A stretch of DNA of 64,000 nucleotides from G963665925 sp963678925 (GTDB taxonomy: Bacteria; Bacillota; Clostridia; Peptostreptococcales; Acidaminobacteraceae), in assembly GCA_963678925.1 (NCBI GenBank), contig OY787533.1, forward strand, positions 1,612,001-1,676,000, in the 5' to 3' direction. The notes under the pieces are model-generated. The model was not told where the DNA came from. It ran no database searches and saw only the letters and a list, made by a program, of their open reading frames with translations. Each line of letters begins with the position of its first letter. Positions within the stretch are counted from its first letter, which is position 1. A program made the translations under genes and the position numbers. This document shows positions 34,818 to 43,329 of the stretch, one piece after another.

Positions 34818-35597
34818 ATGATAGTGCTTCTGCATATGGAAATAATCGAGGAGACCTATGGAGGCTATCTCCTTAAAATATCAGAACGTGACAGCACATC
34901 TGCAAAGGCACCTGCCCATGTGTTTTTCCACCCTGTAAGCAAAACCTTACAGTTTCAGTCTGTCACCCCTATCAGTGACTTTCTAAAGGAAAATGAGTAC
35001 CAGTTCAGAAAACTCCTCCACAATAAGAAAGCTGAAACCTATCATATTGGATTCACCCTGGACTTTTCCATTATTCCCAAGAAAGACATTGCCAAATTCA
35101 ATGACAAAGGCAATACTGTCGTCACCGATTCGGGCACCGTCTATGTCATAAAAAGCGGCCGCGAAGACCTGCTAGAAATCTACACGGATGGCAGCTTTGA
35201 CGAACTGTCTGAAACCGGGGCCTGCGGCTACGCCATTGTCAAAGACGGGGCCATTCTTTCAGAACACTACACCCACTACCCCTCCATGAGTTCTTCCCAC
35301 CTGGAGCTCATGGCTGTCATAAGTGCCCTTGAAGAGGTGCAGACCACTGCACTGCGCATCTATACCGATTCGCAATATGTGAGAAAGGGCATTACGGAGT
35401 GGATCTGGCATTGGCATGCCAATGGCTTCATGACTGCCAATGGTACCAAGGCAAAAAACATCGATGACTGGAACCGCCTTGACCACCTCATTTCTGACCG
35501 GTACATTGAGTGGGTCTGGCTCAAGGCCCATCGTGACAACCAGCTCCACAACCATGTGGACCGGCGTGTTCGCGCTAAGGCAAAGGGCATGCTTTAA
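34818..35597 (+). CDS. RNase H family protein (RNase HI-type with N-terminal extension)
   Basis: A 259-residue protein. Residues 1-120 are an extension of unknown role, and residues about 122-259 are an RNase H fold. The four catalytic acids are visible: aspartate in EIYTDGSF, glutamate in SSHLELMA, aspartate in IYTDSQYV and aspartate in NHVDRRVRAKAKG. It would cleave the RNA strand of RNA:DNA hybrids. ATG 34818 is chosen because TGGAGTG lies upstream; codons further upstream lack a ribosome binding site. It is monocistronic with a good terminator. Confidence 0.87.
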   Translation: MIVLLHMEIIEETYGGYLLKISERDSTSAKAPAHVFFHPVSKTLQFQSVTPISDFLKENEYQFRKLLHNKKAETYHIGFTLDFSIIPKKDIAKFNDKGNTVVTDSGTVYVIKSGREDLLEIYTDGSFDELSETGACGYAIVKDGAILSEHYTHYPSMSSSHLELMAVISALEEVQTTALRIYTDSQYVRKGITEWIWHWHANGFMTANGTKAKNIDDWNRLDHLISDRYIEWVWLKAHRDNQLHNHVDRRVRAKAKGML

Positions 35598-35640
35598 ACC
35601 CGTTTCCGAGGACCTTGTCAATCTGAATATTAGCAACTTA

Positions 35641-35684
35641 AAAACCACAGTACAGGGATTTTATCCTGGTCCTGTGGTTTTTTT
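35641..35684 (+). terminator. Intrinsic terminator after the RNase H gene
   Basis: AAAACCACAG pairs with CTGTGGTTTT across a 21-nt loop that contains a smaller hairpin, followed by a T run. Confidence 0.85.
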
Positions 35685-35765
35685 CATTCCTGCATATATT
35701 AGTAAATTATTGGTATAGATAGAGTAATGATTTTAAGAACTGAATCACAAAATCGGAGGAATAGA

Positions 35766-37061
35766 ATGATAAAAAAAATGTCTTTGATTTTTATTTTGAT
35801 GGCCTTCTTCCTAACGGCATGTTCAGCCCCGGCCACACCATCAGAAGACACCGCACCTGTCCCAGAGAAAAGTACTTCGCCCAAAACGGCAATTCCCTTA
35901 AGAATTACCTGGAAGACCTATTCGGGACGCGGTGAAACGGTTCAGAATATTGTTGGCACCTTTAACCAAACTCAAACAGATTATGAAATACAGCTGATCA
36001 GCGGCGATGAGGATTTAGAGGCTGTCATAAAAAGCTTCGAGCAAGCACAGGCAGATATCTATGTCCTTCCCTACAGGTTTGTAAAAGAGCTTGGACCTAC
36101 AGGTTATCTGAAACAGCTGGATTCGAGTCAGCTTGAGAACATGTCTTCCGACCTCATGGAGCTGGCAATGGACGGTGACAGACTCTACGGCTTTCCTTGG
36201 GTCAGCCACTCCACTGCCCTGCTCTATAACAAGGACCTTGTCGAGACAGCTGGTATTGATCCAGAGTCCATCATCGACAGAAGCAGCTTTCTAAACGCCC
36301 TGGACCGCATCGAAGCAACAACGGATGCCAGCGGAATCGGACTCGTTGGCGCCGATCACCATGATCTTTCATGGATGGTCAATCAATTCATCTATGGCAG
36401 CGGTGGACAACTGGAGTCAGAAGGAAAAGTGGCAATCCTTTCAGATGCGTCAATTGGGGGACTCACCTACTACATCCGTGACCTTGGAGGCCACGCGCAA
36501 CCGACCTGGCATGAAGATACAGGTATTGAAGTCATGGACCTGTTCAGAAATGAAAAAGTCGCCTTTGAAATACAGGGTCTGTGGGGCGTTACAGATATCG
36601 CCAAATCCGGTGCGCCTTTTGAAGTTGGCATTCTGCCCCTATCCGCCATCCAGGCAAGTGCAGAAGTCGGTCCGCTCATGCTGACCATCAGAGCCAACCT
36701 GCCGGAAGAAAAGATGACAGCCGCGGAGACATTTGTGAATTATATGGTATCAAAGGATGCCCAGGTAGCCATTCTGCACGGCGAATACAGTCCCGAACAC
36801 GACGCTTACTATCCCTTTAGACTTCCAGTTCGAAGTGATGCTCTGGACATACATTTTTTAAGTCTCTTTCCCGACTTTGATGTTTTCATCAGCTCATATG
36901 CATCTCCAAGCATTGATGTTCCTTCACCCAAGTGGATGACAGTTAGAACCAGCATATATACAAAATACATCCATCAAATGGTCACAGGCCAACTTTCCAT
37001 TTCACAAGGCGTTGAAAAAATACAAACAGAGGGCGCCGCACTCTATGAGGGGGAAAAATAA
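35766..37061 (+). CDS. Substrate-binding lipoprotein (extracellular solute-binding family 1)
   Basis: A 431-residue lipoprotein. The signal peptide ends with the lipobox LTAC (FFLTACSAP), so cysteine 19 would be acylated. The body is a family-1 solute-binding fold, with ITWKTYSGRGETVQNIVGTF, VLPYRFVKEL, YGFPWVSHSTALLYNKDLV and a later WGVTDIAKSGAPFEVGILPL. No ABC permease or ATPase gene is near. The next two genes encode a response regulator with an HD-GYP domain and a hybrid kinase, so the lipoprotein probably delivers a ligand signal to that kinase. GGAGGA lies 5 nt before the ATG. Confidence 0.87.
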   Translation: MIKKMSLIFILMAFFLTACSAPATPSEDTAPVPEKSTSPKTAIPLRITWKTYSGRGETVQNIVGTFNQTQTDYEIQLISGDEDLEAVIKSFEQAQADIYVLPYRFVKELGPTGYLKQLDSSQLENMSSDLMELAMDGDRLYGFPWVSHSTALLYNKDLVETAGIDPESIIDRSSFLNALDRIEATTDASGIGLVGADHHDLSWMVNQFIYGSGGQLESEGKVAILSDASIGGLTYYIRDLGGHAQPTWHEDTGIEVMDLFRNEKVAFEIQGLWGVTDIAKSGAPFEVGILPLSAIQASAEVGPLMLTIRANLPEEKMTAAETFVNYMVSKDAQVAILHGEYSPEHDAYYPFRLPVRSDALDIHFLSLFPDFDVFISSYASPSIDVPSPKWMTVRTSIYTKYIHQMVTGQLSISQGVEKIQTEGAALYEGEK

Positions 37062-38140
37062 TGTACAACTCAAAAATACTGATTGTTGAAGATTCTCAAA
37101 TAGATCAGCTGATTATCCAGGACATCCTGAAGGATTTCAAATGCACTTCTGCGTCTGATGGGATCGAAGCCTTTGAAGTCCTTGAGCGCGAACCGGACAT
37201 CCGCATGATCATCCTCGACTTGAACATGCCCAGGATGAACGGATTCGAAGTCCTCGAAAAGCTCAGACAGGATCCTGCCGAGTATGATGTCTCAGTAATC
37301 ATTCTGACCAACTACGAGGAAATCGAAAATGAAATACGGGGGCTTGAACTCGGCGCAGTAGACTATATTCGCAAGCCGCTCAACTCCCAGTCTCTGCTTA
37401 AGCGCATTCAGGTGCATCTCAATCTCATTCGCGTAAGAAACGAAATCAAAGACTATAACCATCAGCTGGAGGAAAAGGTGCGCATACGGACCAAGGAACT
37501 GGAAAAGTCACGAGATGTAACCGTCAATGCCCTGCTTGGACTCCTCGAGGTAAGAGACCTTGAGTCCTCCAATCATACAAAGCGAACTCAGCTCATGATG
37601 CATGCCTTTGCCTCGCATTTGGCTGAAAAACCCAACTATGCAAAGCATTTGACACCAGAAATCATTAAGCGCCTCTACAAAACTGCACCCCTTCATGATA
37701 TTGGTAAGGTCGGCATTCGTGACCAGATTCTTTTAAAGCCTGCCAGACTCACCCCAGAAGAGTACACCATTATGAAGGAACACGTTAAATTCGGCGTTGA
37801 AGCCCTCACCATGGAGCTTGGCTCAAAATATGCAGACGACTTTATCCGTACAGCTGTTGAACTGATTGGTGCCCATCACGAAAAATTTGACGGTACAGGT
37901 TATCCCAAAGGACTGCACGGAGAAGATATCCCCCTTTCTGGCAGACTCATGGCCATCATCGATGTTTACGATGCACTCACCAGCAAGCGGTGTTATAAGG
38001 AGGCATTCGACTTCAGCCTTGCTCGACAAATCCTTATCGATGAAAAAGGAAAGCACTTCGACCCCCATCTGGTCGATGCCTTCCTTGAAATAGAAGATGA
38101 AATCATCGCTATTGCAATAGAGTACAAATCTAGAAAGTAG
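37061..38140 (+). CDS. Response regulator with HD-GYP domain (c-di-GMP phosphodiesterase type)
   Basis: A 359-residue protein. The receiver (1-125) has the phospho-aspartate in IILDLNMPRMNG. After a coiled linker (125-155) the HD-GYP domain (about 160-355) has the metal motif HDIGKVGIRD, the HHEKFDGTGYP segment and RLMAIIDVYDAL. Such RpfG-like proteins hydrolyse cyclic di-GMP. The ATG overlaps the upstream lipoprotein stop by one base and the hybrid kinase follows after 6 bp, so the three form one signalling operon. Confidence 0.93.
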   Translation: MYNSKILIVEDSQIDQLIIQDILKDFKCTSASDGIEAFEVLEREPDIRMIILDLNMPRMNGFEVLEKLRQDPAEYDVSVIILTNYEEIENEIRGLELGAVDYIRKPLNSQSLLKRIQVHLNLIRVRNEIKDYNHQLEEKVRIRTKELEKSRDVTVNALLGLLEVRDLESSNHTKRTQLMMHAFASHLAEKPNYAKHLTPEIIKRLYKTAPLHDIGKVGIRDQILLKPARLTPEEYTIMKEHVKFGVEALTMELGSKYADDFIRTAVELIGAHHEKFDGTGYPKGLHGEDIPLSGRLMAIIDVYDALTSKRCYKEAFDFSLARQILIDEKGKHFDPHLVDAFLEIEDEIIAIAIEYKSRK

Positions 38141-38146
38141 GCCCCT

Positions 38147-41032
38147 ATGACCAGAAGAATATTATACATTTTATGTCTGTTGATTCTTCTCACAAACGGC
38201 ATCGCCAGTGCGGACAGTCTTGATTTTACAGAGGCTGAACAGAACTTCATAAGAGCACATCCAGAAATCAAGGTAGGCGTGGACCCCCACTTTCTCCCCT
38301 TCGAATTCATCGATACGGACGGCTCCTACAAGGGCATTGCTGCGGACTATCTCAAGCTTATTGAAGAGCGTACCGGCCTTAAGTTTGTCATCATGGAAGG
38401 CCTTACCTGGAGTGACGCCTACGAAATGGCTGTTGAGAAGAAGCTGGATATACTGCCCTGTGTTTCGAAAACCGAAACGCGACAGCTTTACTTCGACTTT
38501 TCAGACGGCTACTATCAGTTCGAACGCGTCATCGTCATGCAAAACGCTGTCAATGACACAACGGGACTTTCCGACTTGCTCGGCAGTGCTGTCGCCGTTC
38601 AGTCCAACAGCTCTCATCACAGCTTCCTGAACCAGTATCCAGAAATCAACCTTCAGCTTTACACGACTGCAGAAGAAGCACTCTACGCCGTTTCAAAGGG
38701 CGAGGTTCCATATTATGTGGGAAACCTGGCGACGACAAGCTACCTGATCAACGAGCTGGGCATCAATGAAATGAAGTTTGTGACCCTTGATAGCGTGGAA
38801 AGAAACGAGCTCCACTTTGCCATTCGAAAAGACTGGCCTGAACTGACCAGTATTTTGAACAAGACCCTCGCCTCCATTACAGAAGAGGAGCGCATACATA
38901 TCTACAACAAGTGGATTGGTGTTAAGGAATCAAAAGACTATACGGCACTTTTCAGAGCCATCGCGATTGTCAGCAGTGTCCTTATATTAACCGCTGCCGT
39001 ATCGACCTACTGGATTACCAAGCTCCGCGGTGAAATCGAGAAAAGAAAACAGATTGAAGAATCCCTGCGCGTGGCAAAGCTCGAAGCCGAGCTGGCCAAC
39101 GAGGTCAAGGGAAACTTCCTCGCCAGAATGTCCCATGAAATCCGGACGCCGCTCAATGCAATCACGGGGCTGAGTTATCTCATTCTCAACTCTGAACTGA
39201 CGCATTCACAGCGTGCCCACATGGAGCGTATCAAATTTGCTTCAGAAACCATGCTGAGCATCATCAACGATATTCTTGATTTTTCAAAGCTTGAGGCTGG
39301 CAAGGTAGAAATTGAACATGAGCCTTTCGAGCTTGACGAAGTGGTCCGCAACACCATCAATATCGCAGGTCACAGAATCGCTGACAAAAACCTGAATCTG
39401 ACACTCATCAAGAATCCCAACATTCCAAACTGTTTCTTCGGAGACAAGGTACGGCTGGGACAGATTCTGCTCAACCTCATGGTCAATGCCATAAAGTTCA
39501 CAGAAAAGGGGGATGTGGTTCTTGAAATGGACTTATACGGTCACGAGCGTGATCAGTATCAGCTGGAGTTCAAGGTGTCCGATACTGGCATAGGCATGTC
39601 TAAAGACCACCTTGACCACCTCTTTGAACCCTTTACTCAGGAAGACGCTTCCATCACACGGCGGTTTGGAGGTACCGGTCTCGGACTTTCCATCGTCAAG
39701 AATCTGGTGGAGCTTATGAACGGGTCCATTTCTGTTGAAAGCACACCCTCCCAAGGAACGACCTTCACCATCAATATCCGTCTTCAGCTTGACGTTGAAA
39801 ATGAGCGCCGTGTAAATGCCGGTTTTGAGTATATTAAGGACATTAAAACACTCATACTCAACAAAAACATGTCCAGCCTCAGTACCATGGTCGAGTACCT
39901 GAAGAGCTTCTCCATTAATCCGGAGTTCACTTCCTCTGAAGACCAATTTACAAATATCATTCAAAGCAACGAAAAGAAATTTCTCAAGCCCTATGACCTT
40001 ATTATCGTTTTTGACGATTCCACAAGCCAAGGTTGTATGAAGCTCTTTGAAAAGCTGACCGGCAATACTGCTTTGAACCAGCTGCCAAAAGCCCTCTTTA
40101 TTTTCAAGTACAGCAAGGAGCATCAGGCTGAGACACTGGGACCCAACCAATATGCAATGTACGAGCCCTACTTGCCATCCATGCTTTATAACGCCATATC
40201 CAGTCTCTTCAAAAACAAGCTCATGGCATCGCAAACAGAAAAGCTTGATCTGCGCAGTTCGGAAATCACCACACGCTATTCAGGGGACATACTCATAGTC
40301 GAAGACAATCAGACCAATGTCCTCATCGCATCTGAGCTTTTAAAAACGCTTGGCTTTGACATTCACACAGCAGCCAACGGGCAAATTGCCGTTGACATGT
40401 TTGAAGAGGGCGCCAGATTTGACCTTGTCCTCATGGACCTGCACATGCCAGTGCTCAACGGATACGAGGCTTCAAAACGCATAAGAAGCTACAGCGATCT
40501 GCCCATCATCGCCATGACTGCAGACGCCATAGCCGGCGTGAAAGAGAACTGTACCGCTGCCGGAATGAATGATTTCATCAGCAAGCCTTTTGACCCTGAG
40601 AAGTTCATCGCCAAAGTAAAATCTTACTTTTCAGCTGACTCGCCCATAAGTGATCCGATTGAAGACCTACCCGCTTCAGTTGAACCAGAGCCTGTCATAG
40701 ACCGAAAGCTTGGTTTAAAGCTCATGGGCGGCAACGAAGCCCTCTATCAGCAGATTCTCATGGTTTTTGCAGAAGAAAACACCACAACACTGCCCCGCAT
40801 TAAGGAGGCCTTATCTGAAAAAGATTACAAGACTGCCCGGAACATTCTTCACAAGCTAAAGAGCAGCGCAGGAAGCATAGGATCTGAGTCTGTCAGACTT
40901 CTTGCCGCCACACTTCAAGACCTTTGTGACGAAGAGGATACAGTCGGCATCGACAAACTGATTCATCCCTTTGAAGAGCAGTTCAGCGCCCTTTTAAAAG
41001 CGCTTCATACCGATTTGCAACAAGAGTCATAA
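38147..41032 (+). CDS. Hybrid histidine kinase with solute-binding sensor, receivers and Hpt domain
   Basis: A 961-residue protein. A signal sequence (1-22) leads into a bacterial solute-binding family 3 sensor (about 30-260, IKVGVDPHFLPFEFIDTDGSYKGIAADYLK), a membrane segment (about 268-290), HisKA (H-box MSHEIRTPLNAITGLSYLIL, about 330) and HATPase (NLMVNAIKF, DTGIGMS, GGTGLGLSI). Next is a degenerate receiver-like region (about 563-685, no aspartate motif), a true receiver (about 710-825, FDLVLMDLHMPVLNG) and an Hpt domain (about 860-955, ILHKLKSSAGSIGS). The phosphorelay probably ends on the upstream HD-GYP regulator, coupling extracellular ligand to cyclic di-GMP. Confidence 0.92.
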   Translation: MTRRILYILCLLILLTNGIASADSLDFTEAEQNFIRAHPEIKVGVDPHFLPFEFIDTDGSYKGIAADYLKLIEERTGLKFVIMEGLTWSDAYEMAVEKKLDILPCVSKTETRQLYFDFSDGYYQFERVIVMQNAVNDTTGLSDLLGSAVAVQSNSSHHSFLNQYPEINLQLYTTAEEALYAVSKGEVPYYVGNLATTSYLINELGINEMKFVTLDSVERNELHFAIRKDWPELTSILNKTLASITEEERIHIYNKWIGVKESKDYTALFRAIAIVSSVLILTAAVSTYWITKLRGEIEKRKQIEESLRVAKLEAELANEVKGNFLARMSHEIRTPLNAITGLSYLILNSELTHSQRAHMERIKFASETMLSIINDILDFSKLEAGKVEIEHEPFELDEVVRNTINIAGHRIADKNLNLTLIKNPNIPNCFFGDKVRLGQILLNLMVNAIKFTEKGDVVLEMDLYGHERDQYQLEFKVSDTGIGMSKDHLDHLFEPFTQEDASITRRFGGTGLGLSIVKNLVELMNGSISVESTPSQGTTFTINIRLQLDVENERRVNAGFEYIKDIKTLILNKNMSSLSTMVEYLKSFSINPEFTSSEDQFTNIIQSNEKKFLKPYDLIIVFDDSTSQGCMKLFEKLTGNTALNQLPKALFIFKYSKEHQAETLGPNQYAMYEPYLPSMLYNAISSLFKNKLMASQTEKLDLRSSEITTRYSGDILIVEDNQTNVLIASELLKTLGFDIHTAANGQIAVDMFEEGARFDLVLMDLHMPVLNGYEASKRIRSYSDLPIIAMTADAIAGVKENCTAAGMNDFISKPFDPEKFIAKVKSYFSADSPISDPIEDLPASVEPEPVIDRKLGLKLMGGNEALYQQILMVFAEENTTTLPRIKEALSEKDYKTARNILHKLKSSAGSIGSESVRLLAATLQDLCDEEDTVGIDKLIHPFEEQFSALLKALHTDLQQES

Positions 41033-41042
41033 GATAGACATA

Positions 41043-41083
41043 AAAAAGTGTTCACGCCTGTAGTCATGACGTGAACACTTTTT
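41043..41083. terminator. Bidirectional terminator between hybrid kinase and ogt
   Basis: A 14-bp stem (AAAAAGTGTTCACG / CGTGAACACTTTTT) with a 13-nt loop has A/T runs on both sides, so it serves both convergent genes. Confidence 0.85.
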
Positions 41084-41094
41084 ATGTTGCTGCT

Positions 41095-41643
41095 TTATAA
41101 GGCTCTTATAACAGACGCTTCATGCCTAAGAAGCTTTTCTTTTTTATCAATGCCACCAGCGTAGCCGGTCAGCTTACCGTCGGCGCCAACAACGCGGTGA
41201 CAAGGAATGACAATGGAAATGGGATTGTGGCCTACTGCGCCGCCCACAGCTTGTGCAGACATGCGTGCCTTTCCCAGTCTTTCTGCAAGAATGCGTCCTA
41301 TTTCTCCATAAGTGGTGGTCTCTCCGAGATCAATATCAAGAAGAATATCCCACACTGCCCTTCTAAAGGGGGTCCCTTGGGGTTTGAGGGGCAGGTCGAA
41401 GCTTGTCCGTTTTCCTTCTTCATACTCTGCAAGCTGCGTCTTCAGACTTTCAAAGACACCCGCCACAGGCCCCGGCACTTCATTTGGCCTATGATCTGCT
41501 TCGAGCCACAAGGCATGCTCAGGAATATCCGGAAAATACTTTTGTCCTTCAAACCAGAGTCCGAATAGATGACCATCCTCGAAGATTCCAGCAACAAGGT
41601 TGCCCCATCTGCCCCTTACTTTTCCATAATATCTGTTCATCAT
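41095..41643 (-). CDS. ogt: Methylated-DNA--protein-cysteine methyltransferase
   Basis: A 182-residue suicide repair enzyme. The active-site motif is PISIVIPCHRVVGADGKLTGYAGG, where the cysteine of PCHRV accepts the methyl group, and the HTH-like recognition part has TTYGEIGRILAERLG. It removes methyl groups from O6-methylguanine. ATG 41643 overlaps the stop of the alkA-like gene by 4 bp, with GGAGG 7 nt upstream, so both repair proteins are made from one mRNA. Confidence 0.93.
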   Translation of the reverse strand: MMNRYYGKVRGRWGNLVAGIFEDGHLFGLWFEGQKYFPDIPEHALWLEADHRPNEVPGPVAGVFESLKTQLAEYEEGKRTSFDLPLKPQGTPFRRAVWDILLDIDLGETTTYGEIGRILAERLGKARMSAQAVGGAVGHNPISIVIPCHRVVGADGKLTGYAGGIDKKEKLLRHEASVIRAL

Positions 41644-43178
41644 GACTTTTCCTCCAGTGGCTTTGAAAGTCTTTTCCAAAGGTCAATCGTCAAATAGCTT
41701 CTATAGGGTTCGAAGGCGCTCGCATAGCCATTGGCGGCCTTCTCATATTTTTTATTCAACACGTATTTTGAAGAGACGTTGTCACTTGAAAGCAGGTTTC
41801 CAGTCTCATCCTCCAGCAAGTCAAAGAGCGCCTGCTTGACGCCGAGGTCTGTTACGGGAAATGCGTCTGGCCAGCTCAACGCCCGCATAGAAAGGTACTC
41901 TGCCGTCCAGCTGCCTATGCCCTTGATTTCCATGACATCTGACTTGAATCCCTCAATGTCCTGAAATCGCGAAAGACTCAGGCTACCGTCATCTATCCTC
42001 TTGGAAAGGGTCAGCAGGGTTTGCGTGCGGCTTCGGATGATCCCGAGCTCTCCGAAATCATCAAAAATGCTTGGCTCCAGTACTGCGATTTCCTTTGGAC
42101 GCGGAAAATGTCTATGGACTTCAGGCCATGGTGTTGTACTGGCTTGTCCGAACTTGTCGGCCAGTCTTCCGGTTAATGTCGTAGCGGCCTTGACGGTTAT
42201 CTGCTGTCCCAAAATGGCCCTGCAGCTCATTTCAAATGCATCAAAGCATCCTGGAAGACGTGTGCTCCGCCTTATGCCCTCCGGCAATGCCATTGGGTCA
42301 AAGTCCAAATCAAAGACCCTTCTGATTTTCGTGACGACTTCAAAAATGACCCGTTCAAGCGATGGACTCACCCTGAGAACTGCACAGTTTTCTGAGGGCT
42401 TTGGAATGAGCTCCAGCCATCCAATATAGGTTTGGTTGGCATCTTCTACTTGAACACTCCTTCTGTAAACGCCTGCACCTGTTACTGTCTCAACATGGGG
42501 AATCGCACGTATTCTTAGAAAATCCATCATGCCCTGCCAGTCATAGGGTGGCCGGTAGGCTAGTTTAAGCTCAACACACGCCATATCCTCATTCTTTTCT
42601 GCAAATACTGACACTCTTCTGGCAGTTTTTCGAATTCCATTTGGTGTGAGCTTATAGTGCTTGCGCACGGCTGCATTGAACCGGGACTGACTCCCAAATC
42701 CACAATTGAGCGCTATTTCACCAATGGGCAGGGTGGTATCTGTAAGCAGAAGCTTGGCCTTTAGAAGACGCCGTGTCATCATGTAGTTCTGAGGGCTTGT
42801 TCCAATCTGCGTCTTGAACACGCGCGAAATATGTCGCGCACTTACGCCAAGGGCATCTGCACATGCGCCAATCAGGCCCGGTGCGAATTTATGTTCTTCA
42901 AAATATGCCATTGCAAGGCGTAAGAGCAGTTTCCCCTGCTCAAACTCAGAGTAGCCAGGCGCCATTTCAGGCCGGCAGCGCAGGCAAGGTCTGTACCCCC
43001 TTGATTCTGCTTCTTCAGCCGAACCATAAAAGGCACAGTTCTCTGATTTAGGCGCAGGTACCCTGCATACCGGTCTGCAGTATATGCCTGTCGTTTTCAC
43101 TGCTGTATAAAACACGCCATCGAAACGTGCATCCTTTGATTTGATGATTTTATAACATGTATCGTGGTCCAGCTTCAT
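41640..43178 (-). CDS. alkA: Ada-AlkA fusion: methyl-sensing transcription factor with 3-methyladenine DNA glycosylase
   Basis: A 512-residue three-part protein. Residues 1-80 are the Ada metal-binding domain with its four zinc cysteines (IYCRPVCRVPAP and RPCLRCRP), which accepts methyl from phosphotriesters. Residues about 85-185 are AraC-type HTH (GVSARHISRVFKTQIG, GFGSQSRFNAAVRKHY). Residues about 200-505 are an AlkA glycosylase, with GQQITVKAA, the helix-hairpin-helix LMEIKGIGSWTAEYLSM and the catalytic aspartate in FPVTDLG. It therefore senses alkylation, drives its own operon and excises alkylated bases. This fusion architecture is known in several bacteria. It is followed in the same operon by ogt. 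Confidence 0.93.
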   Translation of the reverse strand: MKLDHDTCYKIIKSKDARFDGVFYTAVKTTGIYCRPVCRVPAPKSENCAFYGSAEEAESRGYRPCLRCRPEMAPGYSEFEQGKLLLRLAMAYFEEHKFAPGLIGACADALGVSARHISRVFKTQIGTSPQNYMMTRRLLKAKLLLTDTTLPIGEIALNCGFGSQSRFNAAVRKHYKLTPNGIRKTARRVSVFAEKNEDMACVELKLAYRPPYDWQGMMDFLRIRAIPHVETVTGAGVYRRSVQVEDANQTYIGWLELIPKPSENCAVLRVSPSLERVIFEVVTKIRRVFDLDFDPMALPEGIRRSTRLPGCFDAFEMSCRAILGQQITVKAATTLTGRLADKFGQASTTPWPEVHRHFPRPKEIAVLEPSIFDDFGELGIIRSRTQTLLTLSKRIDDGSLSLSRFQDIEGFKSDVMEIKGIGSWTAEYLSMRALSWPDAFPVTDLGVKQALFDLLEDETGNLLSSDNVSSKYVLNKKYEKAANGYASAFEPYRSYLTIDLWKRLSKPLEEKS

Positions 43179-43280
43179 TTAATCACCTGCCTTGTTGCTA
43201 CAAGTATATCAGAATAAGGTCGACATTTTTTCTCGTTTTCGGACATGAAGACGAGAACAGCTATAAAGTGATGTCTAATA

Positions 43281-43308
43281 AAAAAGAACCTGCTTGGCAG
43301 GCTCTTTG
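43281..43308 (-). terminator. Intrinsic terminator of the tandem-HD gene
   Basis: On the minus strand, AAGAGCCTGC pairs with GCAGGTTCTT through a 3-nt loop and is followed by TTTT. It lies 24 bp after the stop of the HD gene. Confidence 0.8.
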
Positions 43309-43329
43309 TAAGTCGATAAACGCTTGGAA

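Noticed and set aside
34632..34835. Small antisense frames with repeated KVSIKDSVKVS-like wording
   Set aside because: The repetition comes from imperfect CTTGAtGGAA-type DNA repeats before the RNase H gene. There is no ribosome binding site or homology.
39533..40234. 233-codon open frame on the minus strand inside the hybrid kinase gene
   Set aside because: It overlaps conserved kinase domains on the other strand and shows no recognisable family or ribosome binding site.
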